Counted from the stretch's first letter, positions 11,690 to 22,450 are shown. The stretch: 64,000 nt of DNA from Bubalus kerabau (GCF_029407905.1 NC_073643.1:37916501-37980500); one strand, 5' to 3'. Notes: generated by a model from the sequence alone, not told the origin. A program made the numbers and translations.

Positions 11690-11780
11690 TTTATTATTAA
11701 TTGAAGTATGCTATTTATAATATTGTATTAGTTTCAAGTTTATAGCAAAGTGATTCAGTTATATATATTAATATATGTAT

Positions 11781-12059
11781 GCTGCTGCTGCTGCTGCTAA
11801 GTCGCTTCAGTTGTGTCCAACTCTGTGCGACCCCATAGACGGCAGCCCACCAGGCTCCCTCGTCTCTGGGATTCTCCAGGCAAGAACACTGGAGTGGGTT
11901 GCCATTTCCCTCTCCAATGCATGAAAGTGAAAAGTGAAAGGGAAGTCGCTCAGTTGTGTCCAACTCTTAGCAACCCCATGGACTGCAGCCTACTAGGCTC
12001 CTCCATCCATGGGATTTTCCAGGCAAGAGTACTGGAGTACGGTGCCATTGCCTTCTCCA
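11781..12059 (-). mobile_element. Bov-A2 SINE, antisense
   Basis: Reversed (AGC)n tail, two Bov-A monomers and linker. Perfect 11-bp target-site duplication aatatatgtat at 11770-11780 and 12060-12070. A third copy of the same 11-mer stands at 12169-12179. Confidence 0.95.
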
Positions 12060-12076
12060 AATATATGTATAGATAG

Positions 12077-12554
12077 AAGGACCTACTATATAGCACAGGG
12101 AACTATATTCAATATCTTATAATAAGCTATAATGGAAAAGAATCTGAAAAGAATATCTATTAATATCTAATATATGTATCAGATCAGATCAGATCAGTCG
12201 CTCAGTCGTGTCCGACTCTTTGCGACCCCATGAATCACAGCACGCCAGGCCTCCCTGTCCATCACCAACTCCCAGAGTTCACTCAGACTCACGTCCGTCG
12301 AGTCAGTGATGCCATCCAGCCATCTCATCCTCTGTCGTCCCCTTCTCCTCCTGCCCCCAATCCCTCCCAGCAGCAGAGTCTTTTCCAGTGAGTCAACTCT
12401 TCGCATGAGGTGGCCAAAGTACTGGAGTTTCAGCTTCAGCATCATTCCTTCCAAAGAAGATAGATATTAATAGATATTCTTTTTCAGATTCTTTTCCATT
12501 ATAGCTTATTACAAGATATTGAATATAGTTCCCTGTGCTATATCGTAGGTCCTT
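12077..12554. repeat. Inverted repeat in L1 3' UTR, BovB in the loop
   Basis: Left arm 12077-12168 is the reverse complement of 12462-12554 with two substitutions and one single-base indel that I can see. The spacer now holds a BovB fragment. Without it the loop would be only about a dozen bases. The right arm is collinear with the flanking L1, so the left arm is the derived inverted copy. Confidence 0.9.
12180..12459 (-). mobile_element. BovB LINE 3' fragment, antisense
   Basis: Reversed (GATCA)n-type tail (agatcagatcagatcag) and the last coding segment. Minus-strand residues MRWLDGITDSTDVSLSELW are open to the 3' end (12194-12454). No clear target-site duplication. Confidence 0.9.
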
Positions 12555-12680
12555 GTTGTTTATCTATTTTATATATAGTGGTGTTTATCTGTCAACTCCA
12601 TACTCCTAATTTATTACCTGTGCCTTTCCCCTCTAATAACCTTAAGTTTATTTTCTTTGCCTGTGAGTCTGTTTCATGAA

Positions 12681-13261
12681 ATCAATTTTATTAATAAGTG
12701 CTTGCTCAGTGCATATAATGTCTGTGAGTCTGTTTCATACAGCAGCAGCAGCAAGTGCATATAATACAGGTAATCCCCCCTACTCAAAGCCGTCTGTGAG
12801 ACGGGTGCCATCTTTCCCCTGCTCACACAGAGAGGTAAATTGCCCGAGGCCACGCAGCCAGGCCCAGCCACTCATCACAAGCCTACTTTTGCTTCTGCAA
12901 AAGCAAACGGCATCTTTCACAGCCAGCACGCTATCTTTCTGTTCCTTCTTCAAATAGAAATCCTTAAAGTACTATTTTCATTATTGTTTTACTTCTACTA
13001 AGTGATAAAGAAATGAAAGATTTTCTTTCTGTGGGCTTTCGATGCTCTTTGTGAGAGACCTTTTCCCTCCTATTATTAAAACTCTTTGCTGAAATGTTAT
13101 GTGTTCCTTCAGCTGCCCCTGGGGATTCATGATCCTGAGTTGCACTGGCAGAGAACGTGATGGTTCACTGTACGGGGCTCTGGGAATAGGCCGATCATCG
13201 TGAAATGATTTCAGTAGCCACTGAGTCAGGATGGCTGGAAGCCTTTGGAATCTGACAAATT
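12681..13261. other. Unassigned sequence with small duplications
   Basis: No gene seen. The strings tgtgagtctgtttcat and agtgcatataat each occur twice between 12660 and 12770, suggesting a local duplication with (cag)n between. Confidence 0.4.
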
Positions 13262-13435
13262 CACACCCTTCTTTATTCACCTGTCACTGTGTTTTACTCT
13301 GGGTGTTCCTGGGCAAAAGGGCTGACAGCCCTGTTACTCTGGTGTCTGAACGTGACTGAGTAACAGGGCTGTCAGCCCTTTTGCTCAGGAACACCCAGAG
13401 TAAAGCACAGTGACAGGTAAATAAAGAAGGGTGTG
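13262..13435. repeat. Inverted repeat, 78-bp arms, 18-nt loop
   Basis: Left arm 13262-13339 and right arm 13358-13435 are reverse complements at 75 of 78 positions. The loop 13340-13357 is tggtgtctgaacgtgact. Neither arm belongs to a repeat family that I recognise. Confidence 0.95.
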
Positions 13436-14189
13436 GTTTTCTTGTGTTTGCATCTGTGTCTAGCCTGTCAGCATCTGAGGCGGCCTCTGGAAGAGCCTGC
13501 CATCGTCAGAGGACTGGGCTCACTCTTGGCCAGCTGGGAGATCAGAGCCATGTTTCGGTCACAGCCCTTCTGTCTCTGCCAGCTGCTTGCCAGAAATCCT
13601 TAACTGGTTGTCAGCAGTTATGCTCTGGCCCTTCAGATTGGACACTCCCATTTGGACGCATCATCACTTCAGTTTGGGTCATTTTTCAACTAGTTTTAAA
13701 CATGGCACCTTTTTCCCATTGGCATTCTATACTGACTTCCATTCTCCTGTCTTGAAAAAGACACTCCCTTTCACCTTGCTGTTTAGCACACATTCTGTGT
13801 GTTACAGTGTTTATAACCTCACTTTCAGTGTTGCCTTTCTCTTCTATCCCATTCTTCAATGAATTATAATGCATCTTTAAAGGATATTCACTTTTCCCCT
13901 TAAAACAACAACAAAAAAATCAGTTTTCATTTTACAAAATCAAAGGGGTGAAAAAGAGAAAATGAAACTTATGTGCAATTAAGGTGCCCAGAGATTATTG
14001 CTATTGTCATTATGCAAGTGTCTTCCCTTTGTATTGGTGCCTGTGTCCTATACTTTATAGGCAGAGGTATGCTTACAGCTGAACAGCAATGAAAATTGCC
14101 TTCAAAATTTGCCTGCTGGTGAAAGAAGGTGGACATGTTTGTTTGAGATAATTGTTGTTTTGTTTAGGCTAATGCTAATTTTTCCCCTT
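13436..14189. other. Unassigned sequence
   Basis: No recognised repeat. Overlapping 90-100-codon frames on + at 13444-13862 lack recognisable motifs and are probably chance. Confidence 0.4.
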
Positions 14190-14660
14190 TAAAGAAGTTA
14201 TAACATGCATCCATTATAGTACACAAATATTCAGTGCATAATTGGTCTTGCATATGTATATACCTGTGTAATAAGCCCCCAAGATTAAGACAGAATGTCT
14301 TCAGCACCCTTCACCTAAGAAGATCCCCTCATGGCCCATCCCAGTCAATAACCCCTCTTCCCTAAGAGGACTGTTCTGATCCTTATCACCTTAAATTAGT
14401 TTTGTCACTTCTTGAACTTTTTATAAATGGAGTCATCCAGTCATTCCTTTGGTGTCTGATTTCTTTTGCTTAATATTATGTCTGTAAAAGTCATCCATGT
14501 TGTTGCATGAACAGTAGTTTGCTCTTTAGAAAAAACTGGCTGCATAGTATTCCTTGTCTGAATACACTGCAGTTGATTTTGTTGATGAACATTCTGGATT
14601 GTTTCCACTTTTAGGCTTAGATGAATAGAGATGCTATTTTGATTAAAGGTGAGACCTTTG
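14190..14660 (-). repeat. Old L1 3' region, antisense
   Basis: Recognisable by tcatccatgttgttgcatga, ggctgcatagtattccttgt and ggattgtttccacttttagg, the antisense of the L1 ORF2 end. Confidence 0.7.
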
Positions 14661-14776
14661 TAGTGATTGCATTGGTAGTGATTGCATTGTTGCCCAACTT
14701 CTCCCTCTGCCCAATCCAGCTCTCTTTCCTCCCAATCCCATTACCAATTTTGAAGGACTCCTTAATAATCTTCTCT

Positions 14777-15035
14777 GCTGCTGCTGCTAAGTCACTTCAG
14801 TCGTGTCCGACTCTGTGTGACCCCATAGACGGCAGCCCACCAGGCTCCCTTGTCCCTGGGATTCTCCAGGCAAAAACACTGGAGTGGGTTGTCATTTCCT
14901 TCTCCAATGCATGAAAGTGAAAAGTGAAAGGGAAGTCGCTCAGTCGTGTCCGACTCTTAGCGACCCCATGGAATGCAGCCTACCACGGGGTTTTCCATGC
15001 AAGAGTACTGGAGTGGGGTGCCATTGCCTTCTCCA
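14777..15035 (-). mobile_element. Bov-A2 SINE, antisense
   Basis: Two monomers with reversed (AGC)n tail. Perfect 13-bp target-site duplication aataatcttctct at 14764-14776 and 15036-15048. A short deletion in the first monomer (cagcctaccacggggttttc) is specific to this copy. Confidence 0.96.
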
Positions 15036-15048
15036 AATAATCTTCTCT

Positions 15049-15814
15049 AATGGTGTTAATTCCATTTCACAGTTCACTTTCTGAAAACCTGACCCTCAAC
15101 AGCAGCTTTGATGAATGTGTTATGTTATGTCATGTTGTTGGTGCTGGGTTTTTTTTTTCCTCTAAGACTTGAAAATGCTGAACCTTAGAAGTCAAGTTTT
15201 CATAAGGTCCTGGTCATAAAAGGGACATAACTTGACATACCAGGTGCACTGTCAGATTCAATGTCATGGTGAAAAGTAATTTCCCAAGCGCAGATGAGAG
15301 TTCTTTAGATTTTTAGGCAAAAGCTTCATGTAAAATGAGAAAAGTGGTGTTGTAGGAGGTGTCATCTGGCTTTGACATACAAAATGAATTGAGAAGAAAT
15401 CTTTTCTGGACAATTACAAAAGTTCTGACATAAGGAAGCAATAATCATGGAGGGAGGAATGGATGGAAGGACCTTTGTGAAGGAAAGAGATCCAGCTTGA
15501 GGCATTGAGACTGTGTGTAGACTTGTCAGCGCAGAGGATGGGGAAATCAACAATGACACCAGTGCTCTGAATTCAAATGGCTGGGATTACATTTCTCATT
15601 CCATTCATCTGGGCTTTGGGAAAGAGGAAAGAAGAGGGTAAAGGAGCATGCTTTTGAAAAAAAGAAAAAGCATGTATGTGGATAAGAAGATGCAGGGTTT
15701 AGGAGATGCAGTTGGAACTATTTTATTCCATCAAAGAATAAAGATATGGGCCTTTTATGTACATGGGGATTCAAAAAAAGAGGGATAAAGATCTGGAGGT
15801 CATACCATATGTCA
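15049..15814. other. Unassigned sequence
   Basis: No recognised repeat or gene. Confidence 0.4.
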
Positions 15815-16345
15815 GTTATCTATTGCTGCGTAACAGGTTACCCCAAGACTTATCAGCTGGTAAAAGACAAGATTTTTCTTATTTCACAGATCCTGTGGAT
15901 CAGGAATCCAACTTAACTGGGTTCTCATGGGGCGACCGTCATCTCAAGGCTTAACTGGGAAGGATTTGCTTCCAAGATCACTCACATGTCTGTTGGCAAG
16001 ATTCATTTCCCATATGGGTTGTTGGGCTAAGTTTCAGTTCCTTGTGAGCTCTTGACCACCATCAGTTGGTTTCCAGCTGGCCCGCTCCACAGGGCAACAG
16101 ACAGCAATGCTAACAGGGGATCGAGAAGCTCAGAGAGAGTGCCAGCAGAAGAGAGAAACAGTGAGAAAGATGCGAGTCTGACTTCTTTGTAACTTGATCA
16201 TGGAAATGACATCCCATCACCTTTGTTATATTCTGCTTGTTACGAGTGAGTCCCTAGGTTCTGCAGGTACTCATGGAAAGTGGGGATAACAGGAAAGTGT
16301 GGGTCCAAGGAGGCAAAGATCATTGGGAACCCTGCCAAAAGCTGC
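15815..16345 (-). repeat. Ancient LTR-type repeat, antisense
   Basis: Begins tcagttatctattgctgcgt, the reverse of an MLT1-like 3' terminus, and continues with cagatcctgtggatcaggaa and acatcccatcacctttgtta. Probably MaLR-class; the subfamily is uncertain. Confidence 0.5.
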
Positions 16346-17151
16346 CTACCACATCTAGATAAAGTAATATTGGAGGACATGGTGCTGATACACTATGAAG
16401 AGACTCTCCAAGCATTTTTGACTTCTTATAACTTTGTAATTAGGAACTTCCAGAAGAACATTAGAAACATTTTCCTTCGATAGAAGGTCATATGTCAGTG
16501 GAAGTGTTTTGGACGTTTATTAGTGCACTAAGTAACCTGATTTGAAAAGTGAACTGTGCGATACTATAAAATATCAAACACTTTTCCAGCAAAAGCATAT
16601 TACCTTTAATTACACTGATTTAAAGCTGTTAATATTTTTGTCAGAAATAATTTTTAAATGGATGTGTCAAGGTAAAAACAGCAGTTGTCAAGTGAAGAAA
16701 GAAGTAATTTGTGCCTGTGCTGTCTGTCTTATGAGCAATTGAGTCTTTAAATACTGAGCATTTGTGCTTACCATTTCTTTTCTAGAAAGCCTTCTGACAG
16801 TGAGAGATTCAAACTGCTGGAATGCTATTGTTTGTGGTAAATATTTGTCCTATGACTAGGGAATTAAATTTGGTTTCTACCCTGTAATATAGACAAAAGC
16901 ATCACTAAGAAGTGAAAGCATTTAAGCAATTCACCAATTGGTCAAACACATAGCATAAGCAAAGCACTCTGGGTGATTACAGAGTGGAATAATAATAACA
17001 ATAATGATGACTACTCTTTGATGAGAGCAAATCAGGTGACTTAAAGCCCTTGAAAAGGCTTGAATTCTATTTGCAGTCTTTTTAAGCTATTAATTTCTTT
17101 AGCAAGTCTTTGTTATTGGGCAGTGAAAAGGAGGGCTTTTGCTTGACCTCT
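16346..17151. other. Unassigned sequence
   Basis: AT-rich sequence without recognised features. Confidence 0.4.
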
Positions 17152-17385
17152 ATGGCAGGGTTTCATAGTAGTGGCTTTATTGACATTTTGAGTTACGTAA
17201 TTCTTTGTTGTAGGGGGTGGCGGGGCTGTCCTGTGCACTGTAAGATGTTGAGCAGCATTCCTGGCTTCTACCCACTGGATGCCAATAGCTTTGCTCCTCC
17301 CACCCAAGTTGTGACAATGAAATATATTTCCAGACATTGCCAGGTGTACCTGGGGGTGGAAGGAGAAAGGCAAAATCATCACATT
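17152..17385 (-). repeat. MER5-type hAT-Charlie DNA transposon fossil, antisense
   Basis: Typical internal strings in antisense: attctttgttgtagggggtg, gtcctgtgcactgtaagatg, tctacccactggatgccaat, ccagacattgccaggtgtac. Non-autonomous and long inactive. Confidence 0.8.
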
Positions 17386-17524
17386 ATGGAAATTAACACA
17401 ACTTTGCAATTAACATTCTAAACTAAAAAGAGGTACTGTTATTTTACTTTTACCTGTTGCACTTATGAACAGGTTGTCTTTTCTCTTGATCCTCAAAAGC
17501 AAAATTCTATATGCTGTATACAAG

Positions 17525-17710
17525 ATAATTCATTCTTTTATTCATTGAGCCAATAAACATCCATTAGACACATTCATTGAGTGCCTATTGCATGCAAGTA
17601 ACTTTAACTAGGCATTGTAGAGAATAAAGAAAAAAAATACTAGATACAGATTTTTTTCCTCCAGAAGCTTGAGATCTTAGAGGATGTGGAGTAGATATTT
17701 AGGCCATGAA
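17525..17710 (+). repeat. Ancient mammalian interspersed repeat
   Basis: Contains tcattgagtgcctattgcat and a following gagaataaagaaaaa tract, matching the family at 740-900. Confidence 0.4.
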
Positions 17711-18029
17711 TGTGTATAGCTTTAGTGCATGTAGGAAGCATTAAATTTGAAAAAAGAAAGAGATAAAATTTATGAAATGTTTTAAAGGAGGGGAACTCTT
17801 TTTTTTTTTTTGCAGATCAGTGGTAGATGAGAAGCTCATTCCTGGGCTGGGATTCTGTAATCTGAGTTTAATAGGGTGAGGTTGACCTACAGTTTGGGGT
17901 ATGAGAGTAGATTGGAGTTAGAACTAGACCTCAGGAATAAAACATCAAATCCAGAGAGAGAGACAGAGACGGAAACTCCCTCTGAAGCTTAATGTGGATT
18001 CTCAGACAGAAATGGCAAGATGGAGGAAG

Positions 18030-18253
18030 CATGCATGCATGCTAGGTCGCTTCAGTCGTGTCCAACTCTTTGTGACGCTATGGACTGTAGCCCACCAGGC
18101 TCCTCTGTCCATGGGTTTCTCCAGGCAAGAGTACTGATGATGCCATGCCCTCCTCCAGGGAATCTTCCCGACCCAGGGACTGGACTAGCATCTCTTTTGT
18201 CTCATGCACTGGCAGGTGGGTCTTTACCACTAGCGCCTCCCGGGAAGCCTGGA
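18030..18253 (-). mobile_element. Bov-tA SINE, antisense
   Basis: Near full-length antisense copy from ctaggtcgcttcagtcgtgt to the reversed tRNA-Glu head near ttaccactagcgcctcccgg. Confidence 0.9.
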
Positions 18254-18261
18254 AGAAGCAC

Positions 18262-18328
18262 GTGTGTGTTTGTTAGTTGCTCAGTTGTGTCCGACTCTTC
18301 TCAGCCCCATGGACTGTAGCCCACCAGC
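18262..18328 (-). mobile_element. Bov-tA SINE fragment, antisense
   Basis: Short piece, ttgctcagttgtgtccgact to ggactgtagcccaccag, directly abutting the CHR-like piece that follows. Confidence 0.8.
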
Positions 18329-18484
18329 CTGCCAATGCAGGAGACCCAGGTCTGATCCCTGATCCCAGAAGATCCCACATGCCTTGAAGCAACTAAGCCC
18401 ATGTGTCACAACTACTGAGCCTGTGCTCTAGAACTTGGGAAAGCAACTACTGAGCTCACATGCCTGGAGTCTGTGTGCCTAGAG
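18329..18484 (+). mobile_element. CHR-type cetartiodactyl SINE fragment, sense
   Basis: tRNA-like start (gccaatgcaggagacccagg) then gatcccacatgccttgaagc and cacaactactgagcctgtgc, typical of the CHR family. Confidence 0.7.
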
Positions 18485-18487
18485 TCC

Positions 18488-18613
18488 ATGGAATTCTCCA
18501 GGTAAGAATACTGGAGTGGATTGCCATTTCCCTCTCCATGGGATCTTCCCAACCCAGGGACTGAATCCGGGTCTCCTGCATTGCAGGCAGATTCTTTACT
18601 TCTGAGCCAGCAT
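18488..18613 (-). mobile_element. Bov-tA SINE 5' half, antisense
   Basis: From gaattctccaggtaagaata through gggactgaatccgggtctcc to the reversed tRNA head. Confidence 0.85.
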
Positions 18614-18721
18614 ATTTAAGACCAAAAATGTGAGGAACCTGGATAACTTTTCCTACAATACTGTTAAACAACATTTAGTCCCCTTTGTACGAATCTGTTA
18701 ATGGCCAATGTACAGAGGCCA

Positions 18722-18761
18722 TTTAGTACACATACATTTAGTACAATGTAAGTGTACTAAA
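18722..18761. repeat. Short hairpin, 17-bp arms, 6-nt loop
   Basis: Arms 18722-18738 and 18745-18761 are reverse complements at 16 of 17 positions, spacer tagtac. AT-rich. Confidence 0.8.
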
Positions 18762-19715
18762 CAGATTTGATGAGAGGGAGACCTCCCAGTGGGACCAAAT
18801 TTATTTTTCTATTACTCATGGTATCCAATTACTCAGGACTGGTATACGGAGAGCAGTTCAAGTTGAATCCAGGAGTAGAAGTGTAGCCATTAGAAGGTAC
18901 CAATCACCTTCCACTGACCAGCCATGTGCCCTCCATCTCCTTCACTAGTGGTGTATTGTTTGGATGAGCCTTCAAAAAAAAATTCTCCAGAGAGGATGTT
19001 ATTAACCACAAATCTCATGGTGTTAAAATTCTTCAAGTCTATTCCAAGACTGTTAATAGGTATTACCTTAAAGAGTTTAATCCACAGATTTGTTTTTGAA
19101 ATGCCAGGTAAAGCAAATTAAACACATTTGTTTACTGCACAACTTGTCAGAGCCATTCAGATACATCATAGATCTCAAATGGAGGGATATAAATAATATG
19201 AAACATTTCCAAATTATTTGATTGCTAACCTGTTTTGTCCTGTAGCATCTCATGAGAACAGGTCTAGGCTACACGCTTTGTAGAGCCCTGCCTGCTTATG
19301 AATGAGTTTGTGAAATGAGAGGCTGTTGAGGGTACAGTAGGGAAAATTCATCAGCATGTGAATATTCACGTGTCCCTCTCTTCTTCACTTGCTAAACAAG
19401 GATCTGGCTCTGCCAACATGGTTCCATCACTTCTACTCTACCAAATAGGTTTCTGTCTTGATCACTAGCTTCTTGATCTTTATAAAACATCACTGGACAT
19501 GGTGAGGACATCACTGGTCAGGGTGAGGTCTGGAGATACTAGTTAATTACTCTGAAAAGGTCAAAGAGCAAACGGTAGGAGAAAAATAATAGTGAGGGGA
19601 AAATGAAAAGTGGGACCAGTTTGAAAAGCAGGTGTTGGTGTTAGCTTTCATGCATCTTAGAGTTTGAGAAAGAGGGAATATTTGGCAAGAGACTTTTTCT
19701 GGATGTTACAAGATT
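18762..19715. other. Unassigned sequence
   Basis: No gene seen. A tandem duplication of about 20 bp lies at about 19487-19530 (acatcactgg...ggtgagg twice). Confidence 0.4.
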
Positions 19716-20039
19716 AATTTTTTAAAGAGTTTTATCTATTTATTTTTGGCTGTGCTGGGTCTTGGTTTCTGTGTGGGCTTTTCTCCAGTTGCAGCAAGTA
19801 GGGGCTACTCTAGTTGTGGTGTGTTGGCTTCTCTTGTGAAGCATGGGCTCTAGGCACACAGCCTCTAGGCATGTGGGCTCGGTTCTTGCCTTCCCCAGCT
19901 CTAGAGCACAGGCTCAGTAGTTGTGGGACGTGAGCTTAGTTGCTCTGAGTCATGTGGGACCTTCTGGGATCAGGGATCAGACCTGGGTCTCCTGCATTGA
20001 TATGCAGATTCTTCACTACTGAGCTGCCAGGGAAGTCTA
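19716..20039 (-). mobile_element. CHR-type cetartiodactyl SINE, antisense
   Basis: Antisense copy starting in a T-rich tail (tctatttatttttggctgtg), with repeated modules (ggctctaggcacacagcctc, ctagagcacaggctcagtag) and the reversed tRNA head ending gagctgccagggaagtc. Confidence 0.8.
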
Positions 20040-20399
20040 CAAAAGTAATTCTTAAGTTGGCTTTTTTCCTTACCAAACTGTAATAAGCATTTAAATTGCT
20101 TTTTATTTACTGGTTACTAGGATAAATTTCTTTAAATATAAAAATGAGTTGAAATGAAGCTTTTAAGATGAATCCAAAAAGCTTTTATAACCATTAAAAT
20201 GTTATTACAGGGAGTATTTAATTGGAATCAGAGCTTGTGGGTTAAGGTGAAAGAGTATCACAGTATATGGATATCCTGGAAATAAAGGCTTAATGGAATG
20301 AATTGATGAATATCTCTTATTTTTATTTTCCCACCCATGTTCTCAGAACAGCAAATATGCCCCATTTTCTATGAACTGTTCCTCTTCTACTCCATGTGG
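20040..20399. other. Unassigned sequence
   Basis: No recognised feature. Confidence 0.4.
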
Positions 20400-20875
20400 T
20401 TCTGAGGAGCTGCTGATCCCAGGTCATAGCCTTGTGGCCACAGGAATGGACACATGAAAGAGTCCTGGCCAATCACAATCACCCATTCCCATAGCTGCAG
20501 GTATATACGAGCATGTGACTCAATCCAGGCCAATCAGAATCTTTCCCTGCAATTTTATATAGAGAGATAGTGAACTAAAGAAATGGTGATGGGATTAAGC
20601 AGGGGTGATGGAAACCTGGCATTGTCTGCATCCACATTTCTGTTACCACTCCATCCCTCATGCTGGCCACCAGGAAAAAGCCAGTCTATAGAAATGAAGG
20701 AAGGCACCAGCAGAATCTGAGTTGGGAAACAGAAGAAGATTGTAAAACATCATTGCATTGTCTAAGTTACTGGGTTCCCTGTGACCAGTTACCTCTGGAC
20801 TCTCTTGTTATCTGGGCCAGTCATTCCAGTCTAGTTTAATTAATGTTAGTTTCTGTCCCTGGTAACCAAAGGCAT
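20400..20875 (+). repeat. Ancient interspersed repeat, family unsure
   Basis: Contains the recurring aatccaggccaatcagaatc string and an end like gttagtttctgtccctggta then accaaaggcatcctgg, which I associate with an old mammalian repeat whose name I cannot fix. Confidence 0.35.
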
Positions 20876-22261
20876 CCTGGGGAATTATCCAGACATGTTC
20901 TGAGTGTTATGAGGACAGAAATGTATACATGACAGTAATGAAGTAGAAGGGCCTTGAAGATGGAGAGAGAAGAGATTGCTGTCAACTTTCTCATGAGCTC
21001 TGTTTGCTCAGAGCAGAGGCTGATAGGAGACTGAGGGTGTGAGGAGGGAGTGGCAATCATGAAGTGAGCAAAAACTGAGAAACTAATTTCATCTCCTCCT
21101 TGAGTTTGCTGCCTGACTGAAGTGATAAGGCAAGATGAGCTGGATGCCCTGGATGGTGATTTGATTTTGAATTACCTAAGTTTACAATCTAAAGATTGAT
21201 CTTTTTCTTTTCTCTGATCTGTTTATCACCATAGTCACAGTATATTACCATAAAATACTTTTAGGGTGTATTACCATAAAAAATAAATGGTATATTATCA
21301 TAATATAATACAGACCCACACTTTTTATCATTTGCTTGTTTTAAGCACATCTTTATGGTTTGAAGAGGCTGTAGGTACAAAGAAAATATGATGCTTCTCC
21401 AGATTCATCTGGTGCAGTATTCAGGCTGTGGATGTGAGCAGAATGAAACTGTGGTAAAATCTACCCACATCTGGCTGGGCAGGGTTATTCACATCATCAA
21501 TGCCAGGTGGCACCCACAGATCCTTCTCATATCCATTCCCTGTGTATTTCTTTAGAAAATTCAGTTCTTCCTGCACAAATTCACGTCTCACTTTGTGTCT
21601 TTGTGAAAGGCAGTAACTAAGCAGACGATATGCTTTGAAGTGGGAAGCATTTGAGTTCTTGAAAGAAAACACAGAGACCATATTGATTTTTCACTGTGAA
21701 CCCGAAACATAAATGAGAGCACCACATCAGGGTTTTTGTGGTTTTTTTTTTCCCACCCATCTCGGCATTTACTTTATTTTATTCCTCTATCCGTCTATTA
21801 AAAAATAAAGTTCTTATGATGCTGCCCCTGATCTTAGCATGTCATTTTCCTTCTCTTCTATTGCCTGTGTACCTAGGATTGATACCTAGTATAAATTCAA
21901 ATTGAATCAGAAATACATTTCCAAAGGCAACAAAACTGGGACATTAATTTACCCTTTGGTCTGTGTGCATGCGCATGAGGTGTGGGCTTGGCTTAGTGGG
22001 AGGAGGTGGGCAATAGGCCTGTGGTCCTGGTCAGCAAACACCTCATAAACTTGGCAGCAGGGCTAGGGAACCTCTAAACATAATGTAGGACCTTTTCTCC
22101 TCAGATAAAAAGGTCTTGGGCTCTATGTCCTATGATGGCTCAATAAATGTTAGCTGACTTTTTTTAGCTAGTTAATACAATTATGCATTGCTTAAAGACA
22201 CTTGGAGTGTGTAGCCAAGTGAATGGAAGGGATGTGGGGAAATGGATGATGATAATGCTGG
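20876..22261. other. Mostly unassigned, AT-rich
   Basis: Holds three imperfect direct copies of gtatattaccataaaa at about 21238-21310 and the small ORF described separately. No known family otherwise. Confidence 0.4.
21421..21681 (-). pseudogene. Unrecognised 86-codon ORF, possible exon remnant
   Basis: A minus-strand frame with a protein-like composition: a basic stretch (CLSQRHKVRREFVQEELN), then KYTGNGYEKDLWVPPGIDD and a final stop. Near its start the reverse strand reads ttttctttcaag, a pyrimidine tract plus AG resembling a splice acceptor, so the part after about residue 7 could be the remnant of a terminal exon. I do not recognise the family. It overlaps no known repeat. No paired donor, polyadenylation signal or further exon is visible nearby. 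Chance is a serious alternative, since the window has many frames of similar length. Confidence 0.2.
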
Positions 22262-22450
22262 AGACTAGTGTTTATTAAACACCCACTCTGTGTAAAGGCA
22301 CTACTGGAAGCGCTCTGTGCATGTTTTCATTTAATTGCTACAATGACCTTATGAGGTTGTCCATCTCTCACATGAGGAGACAGAAGATCTGAGACAGAGC
22401 TCATGTAGCTAGTGTGTAGTGGACCCAGATCTCTGTGACTCCAGAGGCTA
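22262..22450 (-). repeat. MIR SINE, antisense
   Basis: tttattaaacacccactctg, acaatgaccttatgaggttg, catgaggagacagaagatct and ctcatgtagctagtgtgtag follow the antisense MIR order. Confidence 0.75.

Larger units (their letters stand above)
11690..12680 (-). mobile_element. L1 3' UTR, antisense, heavily interrupted
   Basis: Antisense artiodactyl L1 3' UTR: ttgaagtatgctatttataa and gcaaagtgattcagttatat on the left; cagattcttttccattatag, aatatagttccctgtgctat and ccttgttgtttatctatttt on the right. It is split by a Bov-A2 (11781-12059), an inverted copy of its own sequence (12077-12168) and a BovB fragment (12180-12459). Confidence 0.8.
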
